This document shows, piece by piece, positions 33,589 to 44,131 of a stretch of 64,000 nucleotides of DNA (its first letter is position 1; each line of letters opens with the position of its first letter). Source of the DNA: Plenodomus lindquistii (lineage: Eukaryota > Ascomycota > Dothideomycetes > Pleosporales > Leptosphaeriaceae); contig JANUWI010000008.1 of assembly GCA_025504975.1 (NCBI GenBank), positions 372,001-436,000 on the forward strand. The letters run 5' to 3'. The notes below the pieces were generated by a model that saw nothing but the letters and a program-made list of their open reading frames with translations, did not search any database and was not told where the DNA came from. A program made the translations under genes and the position numbers.

Positions 33589-35547
33589 ATGACGACAAAG
33601 GAGAGTGCGATCAAGGTACGTCGACTCTCCTACAACGCTGGAATCGATGACTGATCTCAGCCTAGCTTCCAGGTTTTGGATTGCCCTTGGATCATTGGGG
33701 TCAGAATGATGATGGACTTCTGGCAACGGAGCTCTCGGCGGTGATGGACTGGTGAGAATAGGTCATATACTCACTACAGCCTCACCCTAACGCATGGAAC
33801 TAGGACCCACACAGTCTTTACTGTTCGCGAAAGATGCATGCTATTCTTCATGAACAAGATCACCGACAAACCTCAGTGGCAGAGGAAAATTCACGACGAG
33901 GAAATAGTGGCCAAGTGGAAGAAGGAAGCCGAAGATCTCGACTGGGAAAAGGCCGGCATCGCCCATGGAGACATGAGTCCAGACATGTTCAAATATGTAA
34001 GTTTAATGACTAAAACAACAAGGTTTCTTGGCTAAATGCAGAAGTGTGTTGAAGAATTGCGTGCCAAAGCAGCCTTGTTCGAGGAGACTGGAATGGTTCC
34101 TGTCCTTGACTGCAATTCGTGCGTCTTGAAGAGCGACACAGCCATACCAGAGGAACTGAAGAATGAGCTGCGAACAGCGATCAGGGTCCTAGAAGATGTG
34201 CCCGACCACCAGAAAGACTGGCATCCAGGATCCGACAGCAAAGTGCTGGACCTCGTGCACCCATCTCTATTCCCTTTGATCTACAAGCGCTCCCGCATTC
34301 TGCCAGACTCGACTATCAACCTTGATAATTGCCTGCAAAGTATTGGCAATGGCGTCATTCTCCCAGAACCGTCAGCCGGCTCTTTGGCTCGTGACGAAGA
34401 CACTTTTCTCTCCCCGAAAAAGAAGTTCAAACTCTGGTCGAACCGTTTCCAGTGGTTGCCATGTGAGGTCTCCTTTCCAGACGGAGAGAACGCTCGCATT
34501 GACTCGTATATCAACAATCTGCATCCAGCGGACCATAAAGATCTTTACACAACATTGGGGAAATTGATCACAAAGGCGATGCCTTTCTGGAATATCGTAT
34601 GTCGATGTCATTCAGGTGGTGATCTCCCCAGTACATTGCGAACGGATAGCCAAGCGGTTACATACCGTCTTCCGGAAGGGGTTGAGGAAGATCCCACTGA
34701 CGAACAGCTGAAGGATGAAGACTTCAATGAATATGAATTCTACGAATTGATCGAGAGCCTGCGCATCTACGACAAACCAGAACCAGACAACTTCGAGACG
34801 CTTTACCTAGCCGCTGAAGACGTGTTGGGAAATCCATTCAAATTCCTTGGTCAGCGCGAGAAGAAAGTCCAAGTAATCATTAAACTTGCCAATATCCATC
34901 TCACACCTGAACAGTCGGAATATAATGGTGGTTCGTGGCACATCGAGGGCCAATTGAACGAGCACATTGTCGCCACTGCTCTCTACTACTACGACAACGA
35001 CAACATTACTGATTCCGAGCTCTCTTTCCGCACAAAGGTCGACGCCGAGGGTTTCACCGAAGATTTAGGTTACGAGCAAGGCGACTATGAAGGCATCGAG
35101 AAGATCTTTGGTATTCATCACCAGCAAGATCATTTCCAGGAACTGGGCTCCGTTCTTACAAAAGAAGATCGCTTCATCGCGTTTCCAAATGGTTTCCAAC
35201 ACCGTGTGGGAAGCTTCAAGCTCGTTGATCCGACGAAGCCAGGCCACCGCAAAATCGTTGCTTTGTTCCTCGTCGCGCCTACCCTCCCCATTATCTCAAC
35301 TGCGAATGTGCCACCGCAACAGCGTGACTGGTGGATCCGAGAAATCAGCGCGCAAGAGGAGAACCGCGTCAGTAACTTGCCTGCCGAGTTGATCGAGATG
35401 ATCGGTGAAGGCGTGGAAGACTTTCCCATCGGCATGGATGAGGCCAAGACATTGCGAGAAGAGCTTATGAGAGAGCGAGGCAAGATGGATAAGGATGTCA
35501 TAAAAGCTCAGACACAGGGATGGGGTTTTAATTTCTGTGAGCATTGA
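33589..35547 (+). CDS. DUF4246 family protein (fungal, putative oxygenase fold)
   Basis: Exons: 33589-33615, 33666-33751, 33804-33996, 34042-35547; introns 50, 52 and 45 bp; 603 residues. The first exon encodes only nine residues (MTTKESAIK). LPGFGLPLDHWG near the N-terminus, CNSCVLKSDT, KFKLWSNRFQWLPCEV, and VQVIIKLANIHLTPEQ followed by GGSWHIEGQLNEHIVATALYYYD are the marks of Pfam family DUF4246. The region around HIEG...E and the later FPNGFQHRVGSF resembles the metal-binding strand pair (H-x-E/D ... H) of 2-oxoglutarate/Fe(II) dioxygenase-like folds. A catalytic role is therefore plausible but unproven. Members are common and multi-copy in ascomycetes. The C-terminus is a charged helix ending in WGFNFCEH. 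Confidence 0.85.
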
Positions 35548-36424
35548 CGGTTCGATCGTCCACATTTACTCTCCAGGCGTTTCCGGTGGACGTATTACCG
35601 TGGACTGGTTGTGAACAAATTGTCGAAGGCAACACGTATAGGAAATGCAGCAAGACTATGGATTGGATCGCGACAAACGCCACACACCTCTTATTCACCT
35701 TTCAAAACTTTCTTGCCAAAAGTGCGTGTACAACTGGCCCGTGACGTGACATGGAAGTACCTACTTCAATTCGCTTGGTGGACTATTTTCCCTCCCTCCG
35801 CAACGCCTTCCCGCCTTCCCGACAAACCCTCCCTGCTCACTCATCACCCGGCCCGTCCACATGAACATTGTGCGCAACAACAGTTTCTGTTCGTATTCCA
35901 GTACCTCTCCTCCCCCAATCGTACCCTTACAGTCGCACAATCCGTCAATAAGCCTCCGCAGCGCCGCGCTAGCCTCTCTCGACCTGCAGCAACGGCTCAA
36001 CGGCCCTGCTTCCAGCCAGACATGTGAACACTGCAAATGACAGCCTAACAACACCTTCCAGCCCAACACCACTTTGTGCATACTATTACATGATGCCAGA
36101 GTAATGTGAGAGCGGATCAACGGCCGGAGGAAGGACAAACCAAGATGGGCGAATCAGGCTGAAAGCAGGTTTCGCGTGCCGTGTACGTAGATATGAAACT
36201 TGTATATGTATTGATTAAGTCGCCTTGTTACACTCTCAGTCTCCATCACTACGCGATTAATACACAACACCATCTACTTATAATGTGGAGAAGCTGATTA
36301 TAAGGTTGAACAAGAGAGGGGTACATATACATACCGAACATACTCCGCTTAGATTCCTCTGATTCTTCGTCACGGGTATCCATCCACCACCTTCTCAGCC
36401 CACCGAAGAAACACATCTACAGCG
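35548..36424. other. Intergenic between DUF4246 gene and SDR gene
   Basis: An 877-bp stretch. The open frame 35611-36027 on the plus strand gives a His/Pro/Arg-rich translation with no family likeness and I do not accept it. The segment 35770-36010 is C-rich. Nothing else was seen; UTR and promoter are likely. Confidence 0.4.
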
Positions 36425-37420
36425 ATGCCATCCACCAAATCAAAAAACATCATCATAACCGGTGCCGCCCGAGGCATCGGCCGCGCAACAGCCCGGCACC
36501 TCCTCTCCCTCCCCCTCTCCCACAAAATCTTCATCATCGACTTCGACGCCCCAGAACTAGAATACTGCGTACACACCCACCTCTCCTTCTACGCGCCACG
36601 CGTAGGCTACTGCATCGCCAATCTGCGCTCCCCCGCTGCCATAAAAGCCGCCATAGCAAAAGCCCTCGAATTTTTCGGAACCCCAAGAATCGACGTCCTG
36701 ATCAACAACGCCGGCGTCGCACGCGGGTTTTTCAATGCTGGGACGGGGACAATGGAAGATGAAGCCACAGGCGAGCAGTGGCAAGCGTACATTGAAACGA
36801 ATCTGTCTGCGCCGTTTTATCTCTCGCAGGCTGTGATTCCGTATATGAAAAGTGCGAATAGTCAGCCTGACGATACACCGGGTATCGACCGCGCTACGGA
36901 TCTCAAGCGCACGCAAGAATTCGAGCAGTTACCTCTGAATCTGCACGGTGAGGATAGATTGGATGAGGGGGGCTGTATCATTCATATTTCGTCGTTTCGC
37001 GCTCACCAGTCAGATCCGGATTGTGAGGGGTATGCGGCGTCCAAGGGCGGGTTACTCGCTCTTACGCAGGCTATGAGCGTGTCGTGTCAGCGCTGGGGGA
37101 TCCGTGTTACTGCTATTTCGCCCGGCTGGGTGAGTGTACAGCATGAATGTCGGGAGCGCGATGAAGCTTCACGTCTGCAGCAGAATGGCGCATGGAAGGC
37201 GGGAGGCGAGCCTCATGGTGCGGCGGCGACGGCGGTGCGGATGGCGGCGTGGAAAGAGGATTTGCAGGATTTGTGGCATAGACAGCATCCGGCGGGTCGA
37301 GTGGGTAGGGGTGAAGATTTGGCGGAGTGTGTGGAGTATGTGATGGGTGCGGGGTTTTTGAGCGGCCAGGAGGTGGTGTTGGATGGCGGGGCGAATAGGA
37401 GGAAGAATCCTAATATTTGA
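36425..37420 (+). CDS. Short-chain dehydrogenase/reductase (classical SDR)
   Basis: A single-exon gene of 331 residues. The dinucleotide-binding motif is TGAARGIGRA (TGxxxGxG) near residue 12, followed by FIIDFDAPELE, whose Asp suggests NAD rather than NADP. The structural motif NNAG lies in VLINNAGVARG; the catalytic triad is Ser in IIHISSFRAH, and Tyr/Lys in GYAASKGG. ISPGW after the active site and a C-terminal FLSGQEVVLDGGANRR complete the fold. The length is greater than the usual 250 because of inserts between the NNAG motif and the catalytic Ser. The segment after ISPGW (HECRERDEASRLQQNGAWKA) is unusually charged. The substrate is unknown; similar proteins reduce ketones or polyols. 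Confidence 0.88.
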   Translation: MPSTKSKNIIITGAARGIGRATARHLLSLPLSHKIFIIDFDAPELEYCVHTHLSFYAPRVGYCIANLRSPAAIKAAIAKALEFFGTPRIDVLINNAGVARGFFNAGTGTMEDEATGEQWQAYIETNLSAPFYLSQAVIPYMKSANSQPDDTPGIDRATDLKRTQEFEQLPLNLHGEDRLDEGGCIIHISSFRAHQSDPDCEGYAASKGGLLALTQAMSVSCQRWGIRVTAISPGWVSVQHECRERDEASRLQQNGAWKAGGEPHGAAATAVRMAAWKEDLQDLWHRQHPAGRVGRGEDLAECVEYVMGAGFLSGQEVVLDGGANRRKNPNI

Positions 37421-37659
37421 GGGGTGGATGCGGGATTAGTCTTTTGTGAGCAAAATAGGGAATGAATGTAGTGCATTCAAACGATACGGTTGTGAATTGA
37501 TAGGCCTGGTTTGGTGCCAGGCATGAATTGAGAAATTGTAAATATCAAGAGCCAGAATGGTCCGCCAACGCCGCGCTTGCAATCGTAGTGTGTGTAACGT
37601 TCCAATCATATCCGGTATCAGGGAGAAACAAGCCCAAGACTGTCTATTTGATGTAGAAA
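37421..37659. other. Convergent intergenic gap, nothing seen
   Basis: 3' flank of the SDR and ESC2-like genes; no coding, RNA or repeat feature is visible. Confidence 0.4.
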
Positions 37660-39085
37660 TTAATGGAACAGCACATCAATAGCATCCATGTCCTCAATAT
37701 CGGCGTCCGCGACCGTGTCCAAAGGCGACAGTCGTTCACCGTCAAAGGTAAGAGTGACTGGTTGCTCTTTTGGTACTTTGTTCTTGGTCTTGTATGCGCT
37801 TGTGATGTGCTCAAAGGTCGTTTCCTGAATGTCTAGTTAGTAAATGACACTGAATGCCCTGGCGAGGGTACATACCGGTTTCACAGTCAGCCGGAAGTCG
37901 TCTTTGCCTTTGACCTTCAGGACGAGTCGAATTTTGCTGACAACTGGCTCAGGTTCGGGCGTTGGTGTTCGTTGCTCGGCCTCTACCGGTGCTTCTGCTG
38001 CGATCTTTTTTGCTGCAGCTTCTGCCGCATCCTCCCGCTTTCTTCGTAGAAATAACTCTTCGGTCCAGGCTTCGACGTGTATTTTAGGTATGTTCACCTC
38101 GTCATATAACGTAGCATCGCCGTCCACCGAGACGTTGCCATGCTTGTCGACCTGAATACCCAGTCGCTTGATCGTTGTGCTGTCATATAGCCGTGTGCCT
38201 CTCCATGTGAAGAAGATGCCTCGCGTCTGCTCGGGAGTGTAACCCTGCCTTCCACACCACGCCTTCCGTGACTTCTCAATGGTGCTGTCTATCCGGACTT
38301 TGACCATGAGAGGAGTGGCATCTGGTATTTCTGGGTCTATAAACAGTTGAGCGGTTGGGACGCGGGCTGGCACGCCATCTGGTGCTGGTGTACTGGCAGA
38401 CTCTGTGCGTTCTAAAGCCCTCTGTCGCGCTCGGGCTTGAAGGGCTGCCAATGCAGGATCGAGAACTTCTTCTATCTCCTCACCATCGTCCACGGCCGGT
38501 CGTTTCGAGGGGCGCACGACAAGGTCCTGCTTAGCGTCTCGTTGCCACGACGTATGGCTTGTGTCTACGATTTCATCATCTTCCCCGTCATCAAGGTCAA
38601 TGATGATGGGTGCTTTGCGATTCGGTGAGTCCTGTGACGGGGGTGATTTCGTAAGCGAGTCGTATCGTGCAGCGAGCGAGTCTGGCGCAGGAGGCAGCGG
38701 TGTTCTACTTCGTCTGTGGCTTTCTGTTAGGAAATGGTGTATCTTCCATGTGACTTGGTACGCACGATGTCCTAGAGGGTCTTCTATCTCTCGCAGGACT
38801 GCCAGATTCGCTCTTGGCATGAGCCGGTTTCGCTTCTTCGGTAGACACTCTCCGTCGTTTGCTTTTGCTTTCGCGGGGTATGGCCGCTTTCTTTTCCTTG
38901 GCCTCTGCCTCTTCCTTCCGCTTCTCTTCCTCCCGCCGCCTGTTTTGCTCTGCGACTATGTCCTTGAACTCGTTGGAGTGGCTGAAGATGTCCTCACCCT
39001 CTTTCTTGGGGGCGTCTTGCCAGGCTGCGCGCTTAAACAATGAGCGCTTCTTCGGCGCGGGCGCGGTGGCGGTTGGGTCTGTCAT
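37660..39085 (-). CDS. ESC2/NIP45/Rad60-like protein with tandem SUMO-like domains
   Basis: Exons: 39085-38766, 38713-37876, 37824-37660; introns 52 and 51 bp; 440 residues. The N-terminal half is disordered, with a charged helix (AEQNRRREEEKRKEEAEAKE), basic nuclear signals (KSKRRR) and an acidic SUMO-interaction-like motif (PIIIDLDDGEDDEIVD). Two beta-grasp SUMO-like domains follow: the first about 235-330 (PLMVKVRIDSTIEK ... GIFFTWRGTRLYDSTTIKRL). The second runs from about 365 to the C-terminus (KIRLVLKVKGKDDFRLTVKP ... PVTLTFDGERLSPLDTV, ending DAIDVLFH). Such RENi-family proteins bind the SUMO E2 Ubc9 through the second domain and support replication-fork repair and silencing. The last exon, only 55 codons, is required to complete the second domain. 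Divergent from LSM6. Confidence 0.85.
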
Positions 39086-39428
39086 GGCATACGTGATTCG
39101 TCAATTGGTGAGAACCCGGGTGAGATCAGACAGCGAGTTGTGTTGCGCCCGCGCCGGCGTAGACTAACTTAAGTGGGGCAGCTTCTATTCTAACGCGCGA
39201 TCACGTTTTGCGCGATGAGCCATGTGGTCCGTGCACCCGGCAACTTCACATTCACCCCCAGTCACCCACTCAGCGGCAACAGACTTTCGACACAACATTA
39301 CGTATTACGGATCCACGAACACTTCGGTTCAATCTCATCAGACTAGTGTAAGGAGAAGCAGCCGACTCTTGATCATGATCTTTGCTAACGTTTGGTAGTT
39401 CATTCACCTCACATCAAGCTTCTTCGAC
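39086..39428. promoter_or_regulatory. Divergent promoter region, ESC2-like gene and LSM6
   Basis: The 343 bp between two outward-facing start codons. It includes a 5' UTR intron of LSM6 at its right end (39348-39398). No TATA box was recognised. Confidence 0.45.
39348..39398 (+). other. Probable 5' UTR intron of LSM6
   Basis: GTAAGG donor, GCTAACG branch site at about 39384-39390 and TAG acceptor form a 51-bp intron ending 30 bases before the LSM6 start codon. Inferred from splice signals alone. Confidence 0.5.
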
Positions 39429-39800
39429 ATGTCCACAAACGGCGAGAGCCCAGCGGCTGATACTGCCGGCGACTCCAGGGATCCCAGTGGCTTTCTCAGC
39501 GAAATCATTGGCGCCCCTGTTACCGTCAAGCTCAACTCGGGCATCATCTACAAAGGTGCGTGAGCACGTGCCTTTCATTTGTTCGCGCGACTGACTTTCA
39601 GAACTAGGTGATCTTCAGTCAGTAGATGGATACATGAACATTGCACTTGAGCGATGCAGAGAAGTATCTGAAGGAAGGGTGACGCGGAATTGGGGAGATG
39701 CCTTCGTTCGTGGCAACAACGGTACAATTAACCATGCTCATCCTCCATTTCTGTACTAACTTCGTCAATAGTTACATACATCTGCGCAGACAACGCGTGA
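39429..39800 (+). CDS. LSM6: U6 snRNA-associated Sm-like protein LSm6
   Basis: Exons: 39429-39555, 39608-39721, 39772-39800; introns 52 and 50 bp; 89 residues, the normal LSm6 length in ascomycetes. The Sm1 motif is GFLSEIIGAPVTVKLNSGIIYKG, followed by LQSVDGYMNIALERC; the Sm2 motif is FVRGNNVTYICAD. Introns fall inside both motifs. LSm6 is a ring subunit of the Lsm1-7 (cytoplasmic mRNA decay) and Lsm2-8 (nuclear, U6 snRNA 3' end) heteroheptamers. The gene is too broken by introns to show as one long open frame, so its reading depends on the splice sites given; all three junctions keep frame and rebuild the conserved motifs. Confidence 0.93.
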
Positions 39801-40496
39801 ATGAGACTAGGCAATGGGGCATCACACGCGTAATTGTCACATCTGGACCACGAGACACAAGTTTATGAACACTGGACTGCCAATTCAAAGCACATGATTC
39901 GCTCGAGCAATCATCATGAATTCCCGAACCTTATAGTTGAAGTCATGCTTCGCTCCGTTGTCAAAATTATGTGACATAGCTGCGTATAGTATCTGGACTC
40001 GCCGGGCACACCTTGTGCCAGTACTGGGAAGCTCTGGTCGTGCCCTGAAATGGTAGATTATTTCAAGCACGGCTTCTCCCTTTCTTTTCGCTTCCAGCAC
40101 ACCTGTCGCATTCTTGTGCCGTCTCTGCCCTTCGTAGTTTCTACCGTTTGCTCTTCTGAAACGTTCATCTAGCGCGGGCGTACGTGCTTTCACCGTGGAT
40201 TGCATCGATGAGCTAGAAACCTCGCGCTCACTCCCTATACCCTGGACCAGTCCCCTTCCTCTCGTATACTTTGCACGACTTCAGACCTAACTTCTTCTGG
40301 GCCTCCAAATCCGCTCTCGATGCTGAACTACTGAGTCTCCGTTCGCAAGCCAGCACCTGCAGCACCAAGCCTTCCGAGCAACTCAACATACAGTGCTCCC
40401 CTTGTTTATCGCTTATACTTGCGCCACGCATCTCCCGAACGCTTGGATAGTACGTCTCGACTGGCAGTATCACTCATCCCGCGACGGCGTTACAAA
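39801..40496. other. Intergenic upstream of the 400-residue orphan gene
   Basis: About 0.7 kb with short open frames on the minus strand (39885-40205, 40228-40473) that lack family features. The last 250 bases are pyrimidine-rich on the plus strand, as in a promoter/5' UTR. No repeat or RNA gene seen. Confidence 0.4.
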
Positions 40497-41699
40497 ATGT
40501 CTGTCCACAAAGTCAAGAGCCGCATGCAAACGTACGGTCGACCCCGAGCAGGTAACGTAGTGGACATCCAGCAAATCGCAGTGGCGTTTGGCTTTCCGAA
40601 CTTTGAGCCTAATGAAGTCACTCAAGGTGCCAAATCCGTGAAGAAGCCCGACATGCCGCGCAAATCATATCAGAGACAACCTGCATTCACTCTCGGCGGC
40701 TCCAGTTCCGACAGCTCAGAAGAGGCAGTATACGAGGACACGGACCATGAGAGCGAGCCAGAACAGCTCGTTATCATGAAGCAGTCAGTACCTTCTGTTG
40801 AGGAGCAAAAGCGCAAAGGCCTTTTGACGAGTGCTCTCGGCGATGCGATTCCACCCCGGCCTTCTCCAGCTCGTCCATCAATCCCAGACATGGAAGATGT
40901 ATCAGCTGAGGATCCATCTGCGTCTCTGATACTAGGTACACCAGTGTATATGCCACATGGAGACGGACTCCAGGAAGTACAACCTTCGTCAGCGCAGCAA
41001 GATGGAGATCAAGCGTGGTCAAACCCCAAGGCCAATCCCGCTTCACGGTCATTGCTGGGCACTCTCGTCGCGCTCTTTGCTGGCCGCAAGAAGCCAGTAC
41101 AATTCAAGCCTAACAAGAGCCGCCCAAATACCGAGCCAGTGTTCGATACGAGTAGGTATGGAGCTGAGTCTGAAGACGAAGCTCAAGCCGCCTCAGATCG
41201 AACATCGTATACCCGTGCGGAACCACACCTGACACTACCACAAGTCATCCCTGATCACCGAAATCGTGGTAACGGCTTGGTACGAAGGGAAAATGCGCAG
41301 GTTCTCCCGCCGCTATTCGACCACAGACTTGCGGTTAGTGCATTCGTCCAACCGGACAAATTCACACCAGACAAGACCACGAGAGGTTTCAACGCAAGCG
41401 AGGATGGGGCGCCAAACACATCTACTACGGAAACGCCGCTCGCTCCACTAGCGTATCGCGCTCACAAGCAGGGCAATTCTGCTGCTATGCTGCTCGACCG
41501 CGATGATAAGACTTGGGCTGGTTGGCATGACAAGAATCCTGTACCAAGCAAAATGCCATTTGCTAAGCAGCCATCCTCTGCCAACCTGAACGGAGCAGAG
41601 GCTGAGACCAATGACTTTGCCAACGGGGGCCATTCAGGGCCATGTTACCTCAAGCACACCGGGGACGCTTACCCTTACGCCCAGGGTAAGTGCTGGTAA
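40497..41699 (+). CDS. Disordered hypothetical protein, unknown function
   Basis: I do not recognise a family. The single open frame encodes 400 residues from MSVHKVKSRMQTYGRPRAGN; the frame runs further upstream only to a non-ATG codon. The N-terminal 60 residues (GNVVDIQQIAVAFGFPNFEP) look the most ordered. The remainder is Ser/Pro/Asp/Glu-rich, with an acidic stretch (SSDSSEEAVYEDTDHESEPE) and one short hydrophobic-basic helix (SLLGTLVALFAGRKKPVQFK) near the middle. The C-terminus HSGPCYLKHTGDAYPYAQGKCW has two Cys and several aromatics. Codon bias fits a real gene. There is no signal peptide. It may be a lineage-restricted protein; a false open frame of this length and composition is less likely. 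Confidence 0.65.
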   Translation: MSVHKVKSRMQTYGRPRAGNVVDIQQIAVAFGFPNFEPNEVTQGAKSVKKPDMPRKSYQRQPAFTLGGSSSDSSEEAVYEDTDHESEPEQLVIMKQSVPSVEEQKRKGLLTSALGDAIPPRPSPARPSIPDMEDVSAEDPSASLILGTPVYMPHGDGLQEVQPSSAQQDGDQAWSNPKANPASRSLLGTLVALFAGRKKPVQFKPNKSRPNTEPVFDTSRYGAESEDEAQAASDRTSYTRAEPHLTLPQVIPDHRNRGNGLVRRENAQVLPPLFDHRLAVSAFVQPDKFTPDKTTRGFNASEDGAPNTSTTETPLAPLAYRAHKQGNSAAMLLDRDDKTWAGWHDKNPVPSKMPFAKQPSSANLNGAEAETNDFANGGHSGPCYLKHTGDAYPYAQGKCW

Positions 41700-42349
41700 A
41701 CGGTCTGCTCTACGCGTGGTCATACGCTTGATCTCTTTATGTATAACCACCACTGTAAACTCCATGGACTATGATGATCTCAAGCTCAGTATTTGAGATA
41801 GCTCTGAGGTATACCAGGACCCTGTATGACGTTACGACGACTTTCAGGTCCATGGCTAAGGACCCCCTGGTCGACGCGGGGACGGCTGCATTGCATTGGA
41901 TTTGGCGTTCGATACCCTTCATAGTTCTAGAGAATTTTAAACTTCTTGGCATCCTTTATCATTTTTGTTCCATCTATTCTTGACCCAGTCCCCGCTTTGT
42001 CGTCCGAACAAGGCATGTTCTTTGACCATTCCACCGCATACGACCTGGAACAACATACCTTTACACAGTGTCTCTTGACCCAAAGAAACACGTTTGTTTC
42101 GTGAGGCTTCCAGAACACCGTAAAACTGCTGATCTAGCTCAATAGCGTACTGATATTCTTCCCCTCACATAGCACCAACGTTTTGCACTTTGCCACATAC
42201 CCAAAGGTATTTTCCTTTATGCATACACTCATACATAACAGCCCACTACATAGCCCATTACACAAGTCACACACTCCACAACTAATCCACACCTCAGTCG
42301 CCCCAACATTCACTTCCACACTTTCCTTAACTGACCACAATCTTGAACA
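41700..42349. other. Intergenic before the secreted-protein gene
   Basis: A 650-bp stretch. A 70-codon frame at 41771-41983 was not accepted: it has no family features. The right part (about 42180-42340) is A/C-rich and resembles a fungal promoter and leader. Nothing else is visible. Confidence 0.4.
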
Positions 42350-44131
42350 ATGTTCCATACTCTTACCACCCTCGCTCTTTCCCTTCCCCTCATCCACGCC
42401 ACCATCCTCCCCAGCTCCAGCGCCCGAAATCCCGCCGGCGCAGAACCCAGCACGAAAGTAAACTACGTCTATGTCACGGAATACAGCACCGTGTACGCAT
42501 CTGCCGGCGCAATACCGCAGAGTTCAAAAGCGCTCACCACATCGTCTTCTTGCTCTACCGCCGTTGTAACGCCAACTGCCGCCTCAAATACCACAACAAG
42601 CCGTGGTATGCCCCGTCCACCATCTGTTTCCCGCTCAGGCCGTGTGAAGTCGAGATCTTATGGCATGACAGGTACGGCGGGTACACGTCCGGCATCCCAG
42701 TCCTTGCGCCGCATCGTCTCAGGAACAGCGGGTGTGGGCGTTCCTATGCAGAGTGAGGGATGGCAGTGGCCTGCTGTTCCTTCGGGGTATTTGACATATG
42801 GGCCTGGGGTACCGGGCCCTGCTCCTTCTTCTGCTAAGTCTGTGACGCCTTCTGCTGTTGCGCCAGTTCTGAGTAGTAAGAGTAAGAGCAAGTTTGATCC
42901 GTCGAACTTGCCGAGTTTTAAATTGGAGACTGGGGGTGCGAAGCGAAGTAGCGTGGAGCCAGCTCCGGCGCCTACGAGCGTGAAGTCGACCGCTATTGTG
43001 GTTGTGCCTACGCATCCGCCTAGCACAGCGATTGTTGTCGTTCCTACGCACCCGCCTGTCCAAGCTAGGGGTGAACGTCACTCATCTTCATCCCACTCTC
43101 GCCACACGCCGCAAGACCGCCCGTGGCGAAACAAACAGGGAGGTAACGGAGGGTACTGGCGTGGGAATTTCACTCGCAGTTTCATGCACGGAACTCGCAC
43201 CAGGAGCCCAATCTACGGCACCGGCATTCGATCTCAGAAGCCTCAAACCGAAACTCGGAGGAGACGCCACTTCCCTACACCAGTCGTAGCTAACAAAGGC
43301 GTCGTGGGCGGTGCACACAACAGAACTATTGAGCGCGGTCCTAGGTCGAAGACCAAGCACACCACTAGGCCTTCCACCGGCCCAGCTGATGAGATCGAAG
43401 CGATGATTCCAGGAGGCGTATCTCGTATGCTTCCACGCGAGGCATCCCCCGCGGGTGTAGATACTGCCGTGGAGCATGGGACGTGGGAATCGCATGTACA
43501 TGCTAGAGGCAATTGGATTCCTGTACCCGCGCTTCCGAAGAACCAAGCTAGAAGTAATTGGATTCCCGTGCCAAAGCTTCCCAAGAACCATGCTAGAAGC
43601 AACGAGGAGGAAGGCGACGAGGAAGACGACAAGGAAAACGACGAGGAAAATGACGAGGAAGATGACGAGGAAGATGAGTCTGACGCATGGATTCCTGTCC
43701 CAGAGCCCGCGAAAGGAAACAACAACGCCGCTGCGGCCACTGCTTTCGTAAGTCCACCTACCTCAAATGGTACTCCGGAAGACGTGGTGGACATAACAAG
43801 CACCATCAAAACCACCATGACCGTCACCATGACCGTCCAGCCTTCCTCTTTACTCCCCTCCTCTTCCGCAAAGCAAACAAGCGTAAAACCCACGCTAACA
43901 CCAACTCCAAAGCCTTCCTCGTCTGTAAAGCCTACAACAAAGTCCGTGGCAACGGCTAAACCTAAACCTACACCCGCACCATCGTCTTCGAAAAAGACCA
44001 AGCCAACACCCGAAGTGCACACCAGCATCAAATCTGCTGATTCTCGCTGCCCATACCCTTACCCGGGTATTTACTGCGGAAAGCCAAAGACGACACTCGT
44101 CACTGTCACCGCGAAACCGTCATCGACCTAG
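42350..44131 (+). CDS. Secreted Ser/Thr/Pro-rich protein with acidic block and short repeats
   Basis: A single-exon gene of 593 residues. The first ~17 residues (MFHTLTTLALSLPLIHA) form a signal peptide, followed by VNYVYVTEYSTVYAS, typical of fungal cell-wall proteins. The body is Ser/Thr/Pro/Lys-rich and suited to O-mannosylation. Internal duplications include a 12-residue pair (TAIVVVPTHPP twice, about 43000-43060) and a 19-residue pair (about 43507-43600, NWIPVPALPKNQAR / NWIPVPKLPKNHAR). A third degenerate copy (AWIPVPEPAKGN) follows a strongly acidic Glu/Asp block (about 43605-43685). The C-terminus has SRCPYPYPGIYCGKPKTTLV with two Cys. No GPI site is evident. Probable wall or extracellular structural protein; adhesin-like or effector-like roles are possible but unproven. 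Confidence 0.72.
   Translation: MFHTLTTLALSLPLIHATILPSSSARNPAGAEPSTKVNYVYVTEYSTVYASAGAIPQSSKALTTSSSCSTAVVTPTAASNTTTSRGMPRPPSVSRSGRVKSRSYGMTGTAGTRPASQSLRRIVSGTAGVGVPMQSEGWQWPAVPSGYLTYGPGVPGPAPSSAKSVTPSAVAPVLSSKSKSKFDPSNLPSFKLETGGAKRSSVEPAPAPTSVKSTAIVVVPTHPPSTAIVVVPTHPPVQARGERHSSSSHSRHTPQDRPWRNKQGGNGGYWRGNFTRSFMHGTRTRSPIYGTGIRSQKPQTETRRRRHFPTPVVANKGVVGGAHNRTIERGPRSKTKHTTRPSTGPADEIEAMIPGGVSRMLPREASPAGVDTAVEHGTWESHVHARGNWIPVPALPKNQARSNWIPVPKLPKNHARSNEEEGDEEDDKENDEENDEEDDEEDESDAWIPVPEPAKGNNNAAAATAFVSPPTSNGTPEDVVDITSTIKTTMTVTMTVQPSSLLPSSSAKQTSVKPTLTPTPKPSSSVKPTTKSVATAKPKPTPAPSSSKKTKPTPEVHTSIKSADSRCPYPYPGIYCGKPKTTLVTVTAKPSST

Noticed and set aside
35611..36027. 138-codon open frame between DUF4246 and SDR genes
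   Set aside because: His/Pro/Arg-rich translation of C-rich DNA, no recognisable domain or start context.
41771..41983. 70-codon open frame with a hydrophobic stretch
   Set aside because: Too short, no homologous motif known to me, and codon use unlike neighbouring genes.
43243..44031. 262-codon minus-strand frame rich in Gly/Val/Ser with hydrophobic runs
   Set aside because: It is the antisense shadow of the Ser/Thr/Pro/Glu-rich secreted-protein gene, whose codon pattern explains it.
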